A stretch of 64,000 nt of DNA from Nitrospirota bacterium (GCA_015233895.1 JADFXG010000001.1:124001-188000), one strand, 5' to 3'; positions 1 through 9,158 are shown, numbered from the stretch's first letter. The notes: generated from the letters alone by a model not told the origin. Translations and numbers: made by a program.

Positions 1-2
1 AT

Positions 3-1322
3 TTAGACGCATCCAGCTCACAAGTCGCCGCTTTTGGCACACTCTATGGCAATGGACTAAAGCACCTTCTTGCCAATTTGCTCTATAACCCTCAGATAAC
101 ACATATCTTAATTTGCGGACGGGATACCGGAGGGTCGTTGCAGCAACTGTTGAGCTTTTTTAATAAAGGTGTGGAAAAAGAAATTCAACTTGGCATTACA
201 AGTAACAGGATTATCGGCACATCCAGATTTTTGCCTGAGGCGTTAACTCCTGAGTTATTTAAGAATCCTCCCAATTTAACCTATATAGGAAAGGAGAGCG
301 ACGCTGAATTTAAAATAAAACTGATGGCTTTCTTTGATAATCTTCCGTCAGGATTAAATATGGCAGAGGCTGAGAGAGTAGAAATAGATTTACCAGAAAT
401 TACTCCCTCGTATTTTCCTTCTAATCAGCGCAGTCATATAATTATAAAAAACACTCCGCTTGAAGCGTGGAAAGAGTTGATCTTTTGTCTGGATCGTTTT
501 GGGCGCATGACAGAGCTTAAGCCTGACAAGCGCCGCAAAGAGCTGCAAAACGTAAAGGTAATAGTAGAAAATCCGATAGAGGAGAACAACGAGCGTTTAA
601 AGCCGTTTGGATTTTCTATCGAAGAGCTCCATGACTATCAGAGCACAGTCATGAGCGATATTGTAGAGGGGGATTATGGCTATGGCAACAGAATCAGGGA
701 TTATTTTGATGTGGATGCTCTGATTGTCTGTATAGAAAAACTAAAGAGAAACCGGCAGGACAGGCGTTCTTTTATAGTGCTATGGGATTCAAGGACAGAC
801 CTGACCGACACATGGCGCTCCTCTCCTTGTTTAGCTACAATTTTTCTCCGGGTGTTTGATGATAAACTGACACTTTCGGCAACTTTCAGAGTCCATAACG
901 CATTGGATGCGTGGCTCAAAAATTTCTATGCTCTTATGGCTATTCAAAAGCATGTCGCACAACAGACAGGGATACAAGCAGGAGCTATAACTATAATCAG
1001 CCACTCCATAAGCATAAATCCCGATGAGGGGTATGAAAAGCTCCAGATGATTGTCCGTGAGCACAGCGGTAATTTTAAGTTTGAGGCCGACCCAAACGGG
1101 CAGTTCAGATTTAAAATTGAGGATGGGCAAATTGTTGCAGAGCATATCTATAATGGAGAGAAACTCACTGAATACAGGAGTAAAAAAGCCGAGCGGATAC
1201 AGTATGAGATAAAACGCGACAGGGCAATCTCAGACATAGGCCACGCTATTTTTGTAGGCAGACAACTTGCTAAGGCTGAGCGGTGCTTAAAAACCGGTGA
1301 GGCATTTACTGAAGAATTGTAA
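3..1322 (+). CDS. Thymidylate synthase-like protein with MtrA-like N-terminal domain, 5' partial
   Basis: The reading frame is open from the first complete codon (position 3), so the true start lies upstream; the TTG at 78 is only the first possible initiator inside the window. The N-terminal part (about the first 80 visible residues, with THILICGRDTGGS) resembles the DUF4346/MtrA-like domain. The C-terminal half resembles ThyA: D-R-R-S-F near 780, then SSPCLATIFLRV with the candidate catalytic Cys, RVHNALDAWLKN, and SHSISINP. ThyA enzymes methylate dUMP using methylenetetrahydrofolate. The Cys is followed by Leu rather than the usual His of the PCH motif, so substrate or activity could differ from standard ThyA. 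Similar MtrA-ThyA fusions are known in archaea and some bacteria. The assignment rests on motifs only. Confidence 0.72.
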   Translation, partial: LDASSSQVAAFGTLYGNGLKHLLANLLYNPQITHILICGRDTGGSLQQLLSFFNKGVEKEIQLGITSNRIIGTSRFLPEALTPELFKNPPNLTYIGKESDAEFKIKLMAFFDNLPSGLNMAEAERVEIDLPEITPSYFPSNQRSHIIIKNTPLEAWKELIFCLDRFGRMTELKPDKRRKELQNVKVIVENPIEENNERLKPFGFSIEELHDYQSTVMSDIVEGDYGYGNRIRDYFDVDALIVCIEKLKRNRQDRRSFIVLWDSRTDLTDTWRSSPCLATIFLRVFDDKLTLSATFRVHNALDAWLKNFYALMAIQKHVAQQTGIQAGAITIISHSISINPDEGYEKLQMIVREHSGNFKFEADPNGQFRFKIEDGQIVAEHIYNGEKLTEYRSKKAERIQYEIKRDRAISDIGHAIFVGRQLAKAERCLKTGEAFTEEL

Positions 1323-1456
1323 CGCTCTAATTATGTTTCTTGTATGTCTTTAAAAACAAACGAATAATCACTGACAACATCTGCAATAAGATTTATAAAT
1401 CTATGTTATACTTAATAAATAATTTGAGTAACAGATTGTTGAATGCAGGAGCGTAA

Positions 1457-2560
1457 ATGATTATTACTAAACTTGAATATAGTGAAAACGTTTTTGGCAG
1501 ACAATGGAAATTAAAAAGTACTGATCTGAGTATGCACAATTTAATTATCGGCCTTAACGCTACAGGTAAGACCAGATCCTTGAACGCTATATTGGATTTG
1601 AGATTATGTATCATGAAATCAATCATTTACAGTAGCTTTATGAAAAATTCGCAACGATCATGGGATATTGAATTTTTAGATACTCAAATTACGCCACCAG
1701 TTAAATATGTTTATAAATTGATATTATCAGAAATACAAGTAGAACTTGAGGAATTTAAAAATGATGAACGTGTGTTAATAAAAAGAGAAAAAGATAACGG
1801 TCAGATATTTTCTGAAAGCACAAAAAAAATGATAGATTTCTCACCTCCTGAAAAAGAGTTAACGGTAAACGTGCGTCGTGATAAAAAAGAATTTCCTTTT
1901 CTGGAAAAATTGTGGTCATGGGCAGATGAATTTCGTTCCTTAAACTTTACACAGTTTAGCCCGCATTTTGTTATGTATAAAGACACGCTTGAGAGATTTA
2001 ATCAGGACTTGGTAATAGCATCTTTAGAACTTATTTTAAATATTAAGAGAATGGATGCCCTTATAGCTGACTTTACAAACATTGGTTATCCCATCAAAAA
2101 TATTGAAGTTATCAAAATTCCAAATGGAGACTCTTTTATAAACGTTAATGAGGAAAGTTTAGGGTTTAATACTTCTCAGGGTTATATGTCGCAGGGTATG
2201 CTTCGGGCACTTTCAACAATTATCATAGTTGAAGCATTTTTGATAAGGAACACACCATATACCCTTGTAATAGACGATATTGGGGAGGGTTTGGATTTTG
2301 AAAGGTCTTCTAAGCTTACGAAACTTATTATGGGAAAACTCAAGGATACGAAAATACAGCTAATTGCAGCATCCAATGACAGATTTTTAATAAATGCCGT
2401 GGATATTACTTCGTTGAACATACTGGAAAGAACCGGACATACAGTTGAGTCTTATAATTATTTCAATAATAAAGAAATGTTTGATGAGTTTTCACTTACC
2501 GGTTTAAATAACTTTGATCTTCTTACCGGGAAAATGTACAAAGAATGGGATAATAATTGA
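1457..2560 (+). CDS. AAA15/OLD-type ABC ATPase, possible defence ATPase
   Basis: This 367-residue ATPase has a Walker A motif G-L-N-A-T-G-K-T at residues 31-38. A late Walker B-like stretch TLVIDDIGEGLDFE is followed by IQLIAASNDRF (switch-like region). SQGYMSQGMLRAL probably stands in for the ABC signature. Length and layout match single-polypeptide SMC-like ATPases of the AAA15/AAA21 (OLD/RloA/AbiEii-neighbour) group. The start is supported by an AGGAG six bases upstream. The stop overlaps the next start by four bases (TTGA at 2557-2560), so the two products are probably made together. ATPase + TOPRIM-like pairs of this type are common in phage-defence systems (PARIS, AbiL and OLD-like modules). 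Defence function here is inference; no phage or integrase genes are seen nearby. Confidence 0.75.
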   Translation: MIITKLEYSENVFGRQWKLKSTDLSMHNLIIGLNATGKTRSLNAILDLRLCIMKSIIYSSFMKNSQRSWDIEFLDTQITPPVKYVYKLILSEIQVELEEFKNDERVLIKREKDNGQIFSESTKKMIDFSPPEKELTVNVRRDKKEFPFLEKLWSWADEFRSLNFTQFSPHFVMYKDTLERFNQDLVIASLELILNIKRMDALIADFTNIGYPIKNIEVIKIPNGDSFINVNEESLGFNTSQGYMSQGMLRALSTIIIVEAFLIRNTPYTLVIDDIGEGLDFERSSKLTKLIMGKLKDTKIQLIAASNDRFLINAVDITSLNILERTGHTVESYNYFNNKEMFDEFSLTGLNNFDLLTGKMYKEWDNN

Positions 2561-3276
2561 AAAAAATAGCTTTTTTTGTCGAGGGACAAACTGAAGCGAT
2601 TTTTCTTGAAAATTTTTTGTTAGCTTATATGGGTTATCATAATTTAGAACTAGAACGATGCAAGTATATAGGTCAATATCTCACAAAAGTTACTATGCTA
2701 GAAAATCCAAATGCAATTTATGAAGTTCTAATCTATGATGTAAGCGGTGATAGTAGCGTTGCATCAAAAATTAAAGAAAGAGCAGAGTCTATGATTAAAG
2801 TCAATGGATACGACTATATCATCGGTCTTCATGATCTATATCATATAAAAATAAATGAGGAAAAAATAAAAAAAGAAGAAAAGAAGAAAGTTATAGGAGC
2901 TTTTAGAAAGTTATTCAAAAACAAGGATTATTATGAAAGAATAATCCTTGTACTTGCAATAATGGAAATAGAGGCATGGTTTCTGATGGATTCTAAGATG
3001 TTTTGTAAAATTGAGAGTTTGCTAACCCATAACTTTATCAAAAAAGAATTGGGATATGATTTAATCAACGATAATCCTGAATCTTACCCTCATCCTACAA
3101 AAATTATTGATAAAATCTATCATTTATGCGGCAAAAGTTATGACAAACACAAAGATGACTCGTACAAAATAGCCTATAATTTGGACTATACTGATCTATG
3201 TCTAAACGGCGAGTATAGAAACAAAGTAGAAAGCTGGAGGTACTTCTTAGATTGCATCAATTTGGTTTTTGAATAA
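2557..3276 (+). CDS. DUF4276-like (TOPRIM-like) protein paired with the ATPase
   Basis: A 239-residue protein beginning at TTG, coupled to the upstream ATPase by a four-base overlap. The N-terminus KKIAFFVEGQTEAIFLENF carries the 'vEG.TE..fl' signature of TOPRIM-like DUF4276 proteins. The middle has YDYIIGLHDLYH, and VLAIMEIEAWFLMD matches the family's 'EIEAW.laD' motif. The conserved acidic residues (E in EGQTE, the D's, E in EIEAW) are the likely metal ligands of a nuclease-type TOPRIM fold. In related systems the ATPase senses a trigger and licenses the TOPRIM partner. A 13-base direct repeat (TTTTGAATAAGAA twice, 3268-3293) spans the stop codon. The specific system could not be named from sequence alone. 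Confidence 0.68.
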   Translation: MKKIAFFVEGQTEAIFLENFLLAYMGYHNLELERCKYIGQYLTKVTMLENPNAIYEVLIYDVSGDSSVASKIKERAESMIKVNGYDYIIGLHDLYHIKINEEKIKKEEKKKVIGAFRKLFKNKDYYERIILVLAIMEIEAWFLMDSKMFCKIESLLTHNFIKKELGYDLINDNPESYPHPTKIIDKIYHLCGKSYDKHKDDSYKIAYNLDYTDLCLNGEYRNKVESWRYFLDCINLVFE

Positions 3277-3331
3277 GAATTTTGAATAAGAAATTATTAT
3301 ACCGGACACAGCCTTTCCGGAATTCCCCCTC

Positions 3332-5005
3332 CTACACCACTATCTTAAACTCACACCAGCCATCAATGTTTCTTACCGAAATAGCGCCTTTCATACTCTT
3401 TTCCACTATGAGTTTTGTGATGTATAAACCGAGTCCTGTCCCTCTAGACTTATCTTTGGTTGTAAAATATGGGTCAAAAATTCTACCGATAATGTCCTCA
3501 CGCACTCCGCCTCCGTTGTCAGTGATAGTGATAACTACTTTGCCATCGGACGTATCTTTGTATGAGTTAATCTTAACAATACGCGTTGAGACATGTCTTT
3601 GATCAAAAACATCCCTGACGTTAGACAGTATGTTCAGTATTACCTGGGCAAACTCGCTGGGTACCACGTTCAGAGTCAGCCCATCATCAATTTCCTTCTC
3701 AATAATAATATCTTTTACCTCAAAATACACATTTGTAATTGACAATGCACTCTCTATCACATCTTTAATCCTGAGTACCTCTTTTTGCTGATTGCTAAGA
3801 TAAAAATCTTTGAAGCCATCTATCGTATTTGAAAGCGCCACTAGCTCTGACATAACATCTGTAATACTTTTATCCAGATAGCCTTCATTTAATTCATTAC
3901 ACATGTAAGCGTCCCGTATATCCTGCACTAAAAGGCCAATTGCAGCAAGGGGCTGTCTCCACTGATGAGCAATGTTTACCAGCAGCTCTCCCATTGCCAT
4001 GTGACGGGACTGTTCATACATCAGCTGGTCTTTTAACCTGTTTTTTTCTATCTCCTCAGCCACCCTGTTCTCAAGATTGATAGTGAACTGCTTTAGCGCC
4101 TCCTCTATACGTATTCGCTCTGTGATGTCTCTTGATATTATACAAAACACATCTCGGCCCTTATAGGTAAAAAAACCTATGCTCAACTCAACGGAAAACA
4201 CTGTTCCATCCTTATGTCTGTGCAAGATGTTGGTCACTCTCTGGCGTGATGTAGTTTTTGCCTTTTTTGCTATTGCAAATGATTTTTCAGGTTCCGCTGA
4301 TATAATGGTTACACTTGCGCCTTTCATCTCCTCCCTGCTGTAACCATACAGATTACACCACGCATCATTTGAATCAATAAACTCATATGTTTCAGCGTCA
4401 CAAAGAAATATAGCGTCATTTTCATGCGTAAACAGTAACCTGTACTTCTCTTCACTGTCTCTGAGGTCTCTTTCCATTGACTCCAACGTTTTTTTCTTTG
4501 CCAGTCCTGTTTCACCAATAAGCATGGCAAGACGCAGCAGGAAATCAACTATCATTTTTACATATTCCTCAGTAAATACCGGGACCTTTGAAAGCGCCTC
4601 AAGATACTCATCCTTATTAAAACCACACTCCTCAGCTTGTCTGATAAAGTATTGTTCATTTGGCGGCTCAAAAAGGAACTGTCCTGTAAAGAGATTTCCC
4701 ATATGCGCGCCGTCAATAATTATAGGCACTGCAACATCCACAAGGCCATTTTTGCATCTGCAAACGTTGTATTGCTCTTTTGCATTTACTTTCTCAGCAA
4801 GGATAAAATCACTCTCTTTGCATCTTACCTCAGTTATGGGGTTTACACGATGAAATTTAGTACAGATCTGTTGCCAGCCGCTTGCAGTAAGTATATTACC
4901 GTCTATATCTAAAATTACAGTATGTGTTCCCGTAAGTCTGGTAAAACTTGCAGAGAGTTCCTGCAATTCCTTAATGTCGAAAATTTCTGATAGCTTGTAG
5001 GTCAT
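3332..5005 (-). CDS. PocR-PAS sensor histidine kinase (HWRQPL type)
   Basis: I place the start at 5005 (MTYKLSEIFDIKEL), the normal beginning of a PocR domain. The open frame extends to 5041, but the extra residues come from a dispersed repeat. Domains in order: PocR sensory domain (about 1-170, with Cys-rich QICTKFHRV...CRCKNGL that may bind a ligand or metal), a coiled linker, PAS (about 190-310), a DHp region with MGELLVNIAHQWRQPLAAI (His phosphoacceptor) and a HATPase domain (DNGGGVREDIIGRIFDPYFTT, GTGLGL). No transmembrane segment is seen, so it should be cytosolic. No response regulator is adjacent. The kinase core is closely similar to that of the kinase at 23197-25485, suggesting duplication. 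Confidence 0.85.
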   Translation of the reverse strand: MTYKLSEIFDIKELQELSASFTRLTGTHTVILDIDGNILTASGWQQICTKFHRVNPITEVRCKESDFILAEKVNAKEQYNVCRCKNGLVDVAVPIIIDGAHMGNLFTGQFLFEPPNEQYFIRQAEECGFNKDEYLEALSKVPVFTEEYVKMIVDFLLRLAMLIGETGLAKKKTLESMERDLRDSEEKYRLLFTHENDAIFLCDAETYEFIDSNDAWCNLYGYSREEMKGASVTIISAEPEKSFAIAKKAKTTSRQRVTNILHRHKDGTVFSVELSIGFFTYKGRDVFCIISRDITERIRIEEALKQFTINLENRVAEEIEKNRLKDQLMYEQSRHMAMGELLVNIAHQWRQPLAAIGLLVQDIRDAYMCNELNEGYLDKSITDVMSELVALSNTIDGFKDFYLSNQQKEVLRIKDVIESALSITNVYFEVKDIIIEKEIDDGLTLNVVPSEFAQVILNILSNVRDVFDQRHVSTRIVKINSYKDTSDGKVVITITDNGGGVREDIIGRIFDPYFTTKDKSRGTGLGLYITKLIVEKSMKGAISVRNIDGWCEFKIVV

Positions 5006-5010
5006 AAGTA

Positions 5011-5093
5011 GATTAAAATACGGATAAGCACGGATGAACACAGATTATGGTTTTTCAATTTTTATCTGCTCTTATCTGTGTCCATCTGAGGTT
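5011..5093. repeat. Inverted pair of dispersed 'ATCTGTGTTCATCTGTG'-type repeats
   Basis: Read on the minus strand, 5011-5047 has the pattern ATCTGTGTTCATCCGTG followed by CTTATCCG. Read on the plus strand, 5062-5093 has ATCTGCTCTTATCTGTG followed by TCCATCTGAGG. The two arms align without gaps as an imperfect inverted repeat around a short AT-rich centre. The pattern is like the 'atccgtg/atctgtg' intergenic repeats I recognise from many bacterial genomes. It lies between bacteriohemerythrin and the PocR kinase and donates the spurious N-terminal extension of the kinase frame. Confidence 0.6.
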
Positions 5094-5117
5094 AATTTCC
5101 TCTCCCTTTAGCGACTA

Positions 5118-5525
5118 TTACTTGATACCTTTCTCATTTAAAAACGCCGAGTACTGTTTGTCTGTGCCAACGATGTGTTTGGTAAGCCAGTCTTTCAGGA
5201 AATTCATAAGTAACAGATCAACCATAGCACGGCCGGCTTTAAACTGAGCATCAAAACTTATCACCTTTTGTGTTAAATCATCATGCTCCTGTTTGTGGGC
5301 AACTGTCTGTGGATAACCATGGGCAGCAAACAGTCTCTCCTCATTACCAAAGTGATACTTTGTGTACTCTATCAGTTCGGTTAATACCGCCCCAAGTACA
5401 TCCTTGCCTTTTCTAGCCGTTACAGCATCAAACAGGTCATTAATCAAAGATATCAGTTTCTTGTGTTGATCATCCAGCTCCTTTACACGCACACTTAAAT
5501 TGTCATTCCACGTAATTAGTGACAT
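5118..5525 (-). CDS. Bacteriohemerythrin
   Basis: A 135-residue single-domain hemerythrin, the usual family length. It binds O2 at a di-iron centre and serves in oxygen sensing, storage or detoxification in microaerophiles and anaerobes. The iron ligands can be read in order: WNDNLSV..., DDQHKKL (His), YHFGNEE (His and Glu), HKQEHDD (two His) and WLTKHIVGTD (His and Asp). An AGGGGG stands upstream of the ATG on the minus strand. It sits next to a PocR kinase without overlap, so a functional link is only possible. Confidence 0.95.
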   Translation of the reverse strand: MSLITWNDNLSVRVKELDDQHKKLISLINDLFDAVTARKGKDVLGAVLTELIEYTKYHFGNEERLFAAHGYPQTVAHKQEHDDLTQKVISFDAQFKAGRAMVDLLLMNFLKDWLTKHIVGTDKQYSAFLNEKGIK

Positions 5526-5638
5526 ATGTTTAAATCCCCCTGCATTTAATTGTGCAATCGATTTTCATTTTACTTTTCACCCATAAAACATATTATACAT
5601 AAAATAATGGAAAATGAACAGATTTTGAAAAAGAAACG

Positions 5639-7339
5639 TCAAAACCTTCCCGATCGTATAATGGAGATAATAAGCCATATCCCCAGAAAAAAGGATATTA
5701 TAAAGCCCAAAGTCCCAATTGCAGGCATATCAAAAACCTTAGCTCCTATCCCTGACATTGTTAATATGGCTGAGCTCATTATGATTGAAGCTGTCACAAT
5801 GCTAAAAGAAAGACGGTTGGTCGAACGGTCGAAATCCCGGATAAGACGCTCTACGCCGATTATGTTAAACTTCACAATGAACTCATTATTTATCATTTTT
5901 CTAATCAGTACCCGCAGTTTCTTAGGGGTATCAATAAGGGAATCGGCCAGATCCGAGAGGTTTTTCCCAACTTTAGCATACATCTTCTTAGGGCCGTACT
6001 TTTTCCTGATAAGCATGGTTGTGTATGGGGCTGAGGCCGTGATAAAGTTAAAATCCTTATCTATTTCCCTCACTATGCTATCTACCATGAGCATACACTT
6101 ATCTATTAATAAGAGCGAGGACGGAATTTTAAGTTTGTGCTTAAGGGAAAGTTTGGTTATAGTGTCAAGGTACTCGGCAAAATTAATCTCAGCAAGTGCA
6201 GTGTCATAAAGAGGTATGAGAATTTCCATCATATCGTTTAGAAATTCCTTTCTGAACCTGTCTATGTCCACCTCTTCTGTGACCATCCCTAAGGATATAA
6301 ACTCATCAATCAGACTCTCAAAATCCTTGTTGACGATGGCTATAAGAATTCCTGCAATGCTTTCCATGACATCAGGAGTAAGCCACGCCGCCATGCCATA
6401 ATCCACTATGCCTATTATGCCGTCATCAACAATAAAAAGATTTCCTGGATGTGGGTCAGCATGAAAAAAACCATCCTCTAGAATCATCTTAAAGTAGGCA
6501 TTAACAAGATTTTCCGCTATCTCGCCTTTATCTAACCCAAGCCTTTCCATTGACTTTACATCGTTTATCCTTATACCCTCAATCCGTTCAAGCACAATAA
6601 CTCTCTCTGATGTATAGGCAGGATAGAGTATCGGGATTTTTATGCTCTCAACTTTTTTAAAATTCCTCGCAAAGCGTTGTACGTTCTTAGCTTCCTCCAT
6701 AAAATTCAGTTCTTTTTTTATGGTTTTTGCAAACTCCTCAACTATCCCCACAGGGTTAAATATCTCAGCCCCTGGGATATACCTAAGCATCATGGAGGCC
6801 AGAAGCCGCATGATATTTATGTCGGTCTCTATGGTTTGGCGAATGTTTGGCCTCTGTACCTTAACCACAACCTTTGTGCCGTCATTGAGCACTGCCTTAT
6901 GTACTTGAGCAACTGAGGCCGCTGCAATTGGAGTTCTATCTATTTTAGCAAATATTTGATCAATTGGCAGATGTAGATCTGCCTCTATTGTCTCCTTTAC
7001 ACCTTCAAACGGAAATGGCGGCACTTCATCCTGCAGCTTTGCAAACTCGGCAGCAAATTTCTCTGTTATCAGGTCCGGGCGTGAGGACAGTATCTGAGCA
7101 AGTTTTATAAATGACGGCCCAAGGTCAGAAAACGCCCGCCTCAGCCGCTCTGCTATTGTCGTTTCTATTATTTCAACCTGGGTAAAAATTTTCAACCGCT
7201 TTCTAAAAGGTATCAAACGGCTTAAGTTAAGTTGCTCAATAAACTGTCCAAACCCATGCTTTGCAAGAATGTTCAGAATCTGAGTTATTCTGTTTATATT
7301 TTTGTAGGTTTTAGTGAGTTTCAGGATTTCAGAAAACAT
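5639..7339 (-). CDS. UbiB/ABC1 (ADCK) family atypical kinase
   Basis: A 566-residue ABC1-family protein. Visible motifs: FIKLAQILSSRPDLI (the KxGQ motif with Gly replaced by Ala), IAAASVAQVHKA (Ala-rich loop), VVVKVQRP (catalytic Lys), FFHADPHPGN (catalytic loop) and IVDYGMA (metal-binding, in place of DFG). Two hydrophobic segments close the protein (about residues 500-560), as in membrane-attached UbiB. UbiB-type proteins support quinone biosynthesis or lipid handling through ATPase activity. The phasin-like gene 18 bases upstream on the same strand suggests co-transcription. The KLAQ variant is unusual and is noted as a finding. Confidence 0.9.
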   Translation of the reverse strand: MFSEILKLTKTYKNINRITQILNILAKHGFGQFIEQLNLSRLIPFRKRLKIFTQVEIIETTIAERLRRAFSDLGPSFIKLAQILSSRPDLITEKFAAEFAKLQDEVPPFPFEGVKETIEADLHLPIDQIFAKIDRTPIAAASVAQVHKAVLNDGTKVVVKVQRPNIRQTIETDINIMRLLASMMLRYIPGAEIFNPVGIVEEFAKTIKKELNFMEEAKNVQRFARNFKKVESIKIPILYPAYTSERVIVLERIEGIRINDVKSMERLGLDKGEIAENLVNAYFKMILEDGFFHADPHPGNLFIVDDGIIGIVDYGMAAWLTPDVMESIAGILIAIVNKDFESLIDEFISLGMVTEEVDIDRFRKEFLNDMMEILIPLYDTALAEINFAEYLDTITKLSLKHKLKIPSSLLLIDKCMLMVDSIVREIDKDFNFITASAPYTTMLIRKKYGPKKMYAKVGKNLSDLADSLIDTPKKLRVLIRKMINNEFIVKFNIIGVERLIRDFDRSTNRLSFSIVTASIIMSSAILTMSGIGAKVFDMPAIGTLGFIISFFLGIWLIISIIRSGRF

Positions 7340-7357
7340 TTGCTGAGTTATATTCCT

Positions 7358-7681
7358 TTAGTGCTTCTCATCATCTGTATTTTTCGTGCCTTCAAGCGCA
7401 CTGACACGAGCTGAAAGTGAATTCACTTTTTTAGTTAACTTTTCAATATCATCCTTTTTGGCAAGGTTCATTTTCTCTAAGACCGAACTTATTGTCTCTG
7501 ACAGATTTGAAGAGAATTCGCTGCCGGTCTTACCAAGTTTTTCTGACCACTCTTTGACCATTTTCATGCCCTGGGATTCACTCAGTTCCCCCTTCTTTAC
7601 CAAATCCTCAACAAAATTCCTCACCATCTCCTGAGCGCCAAGCGCTGCCATTGCAAACTCTTTCAGAGTATCAAATACCAT
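7358..7681 (-). CDS. Phasin-like / PhaF-type coiled-coil protein
   Basis: A 107-residue, lysine- and glutamate-rich helical protein. The N-terminal segment (FAMAALGAQEMVRNFVEDLV) is followed by KKGELSESQG and a C-terminal coiled coil ending in KKDDIEKLTKKVNSLSARV. This matches short polyhydroxyalkanoate-granule-associated or 'phasin superfamily' proteins, often encoded beside ABC1 kinases. It has no transmembrane helix or signal peptide. A GGAGGAT lies just upstream of the start. It is probably transcribed with the UbiB-family kinase that follows. No PHA synthase is in the window, so a storage-granule role is unproven; it could act as a membrane or kinase cofactor. Confidence 0.75.
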   Translation of the reverse strand: MVFDTLKEFAMAALGAQEMVRNFVEDLVKKGELSESQGMKMVKEWSEKLGKTGSEFSSNLSETISSVLEKMNLAKKDDIEKLTKKVNSLSARVSALEGTKNTDDEKH

Positions 7682-7748
7682 CGTCGGATCCTCCTTTATT
7701 TTTCATGATACTCTAACATAAAAGGAGTTATAATAGGGAAGAATTTTT

Positions 7749-9158
7749 TTACTTTTTCCCCCATATTTCCACTGTGCGTTTTCCGTCATTAAATGTGAGT
7801 ACCATGGTTTTTTTGTGGGTAAGCATTAAATAATTCGTAAACTCAGCATCACCTAACTGTATCATGTTTCCGTTAAACCACAAAACGTAGGGGATATCCT
7901 CCATTTTGTAGTTAAACGGGTTGCCAAAGTCACCGCTTTTATATGTAACATGGTAGCCCTCCTGCATATTTGGCGGGTAGAGATTGCAATAGTAATTAAA
8001 CTCCGGAGCATTTACTACAAGAGCTGGAGACCTTTGTGGTACAATTGTATTTATTTTCTTAGCAATGAGGAGAGTTTCTTTTTTGTCCTTGACGCTTAAG
8101 GCATAGACAAGGGGTACGTAGATGGCAACAGACACTGGCCCCATAAGTGCCAGGATAAGGAAAGCAGCCGCTACTTTTCTAAGTTTATCCTGAAACTGCC
8201 CGTTAAAAAAGAATTGTTTGGCTGTATAAACCAAAAGTATTAAAGCATAGGGTAAGCACAATTGAAAATAGTGCGCATATGTTCTGAAATAAAGCGGAAC
8301 AATATGAAAAAGGCAAAGAAAAGAGAAAATTAGCAAATAAAAATCAAATGTTTTCATTAACATAACTGCCGACAGAATCAATACGCCTATAATCCATAAC
8401 CCTCTGACACTGAAAATACCTGAGAGCATATTTAATAATCCTGCCTTTACATATCCCTGGCCGCTTAACTGTGAAACAAATGATCTAACATCAAGATTAA
8501 GAAAATGAACCACCAACAAAGCGGCTGAAAGAAATCCTGCAATAAATAAAAGCCCCCTTAGCAGTCCGCCTCTTATTTCAAATGTTTCCTGTTTTATGAA
8601 AAGCATCGCTGACAAAGCAGGGAGTGCCAAAAACCCATACTGTTTAGACATGACAGCAAGCAACAGACACACACCTGAGGCAAAAGCGCCAGCCATGGTT
8701 GGATTAAGCAGTAAAAAAACAGCGGAAAGAGTGAAAAAATTAACAAACGGTTCTATCACAAACCATGGCCCGTCATAAGCCAAATAAAAAAATAAAAACA
8801 CAATGCCGCAAAACACACTAACAGCCATACTTTTGAATAACCTCTTTGCTATTAAAGACAACATAAGAGCCGAGGCCATCTCAACAATAAAGAGAGCAAA
8901 TTTGTAGAGTACATCACCTCCGCCAAAAAATTTCTTAAAAAATAAAAAATAAAAATAGATAGCAGGAGGATAATGCACCTTAATATCCACATAAGGCCTT
9001 AGCCCGTCACTAATTCTTTCCATAGTTGACAGGTAGTCGCCACCATCGGGGTTGATGGGAAAAAGAAAGATTATTCTAATCCATGAAAAAGCCAGAAATA
9101 CAGTGACGAGAGCCAAAGTTACGATAAATAACCGGCGTAGATTCCTTTTGTGCACCAT
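7749..9158 (-). CDS. Polytopic membrane glycosyltransferase (GT39/PMT-like, GT-C fold)
   Basis: A 469-residue protein with about ten to eleven hydrophobic segments and a short soluble C-terminus. The first external loop carries INPDGGDYLSTMERI and VDIKVHYPPAIYFY; the acidic residues and the 'HYPP' turn are typical of GT-C enzymes (PMT/ArnT-like) that move sugars from lipid carriers to acceptors on the outer face of the inner membrane. The acceptor cannot be read from sequence. The next gene on this strand, phasin-like, begins 68 bases beyond its stop. The upstream region is shared with the divergent secreted-protein operon. Confidence 0.72.
   Translation of the reverse strand: MVHKRNLRRLFIVTLALVTVFLAFSWIRIIFLFPINPDGGDYLSTMERISDGLRPYVDIKVHYPPAIYFYFLFFKKFFGGGDVLYKFALFIVEMASALMLSLIAKRLFKSMAVSVFCGIVFLFFYLAYDGPWFVIEPFVNFFTLSAVFLLLNPTMAGAFASGVCLLLAVMSKQYGFLALPALSAMLFIKQETFEIRGGLLRGLLFIAGFLSAALLVVHFLNLDVRSFVSQLSGQGYVKAGLLNMLSGIFSVRGLWIIGVLILSAVMLMKTFDFYLLIFSFLCLFHIVPLYFRTYAHYFQLCLPYALILLVYTAKQFFFNGQFQDKLRKVAAAFLILALMGPVSVAIYVPLVYALSVKDKKETLLIAKKINTIVPQRSPALVVNAPEFNYYCNLYPPNMQEGYHVTYKSGDFGNPFNYKMEDIPYVLWFNGNMIQLGDAEFTNYLMLTHKKTMVLTFNDGKRTVEIWGKK

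Noticed and set aside
5550-6209. A 219-residue plus-strand frame opposite the UbiB-family gene
   Set aside because: Antisense to conserved kinase sequence, with no recognisable motif.
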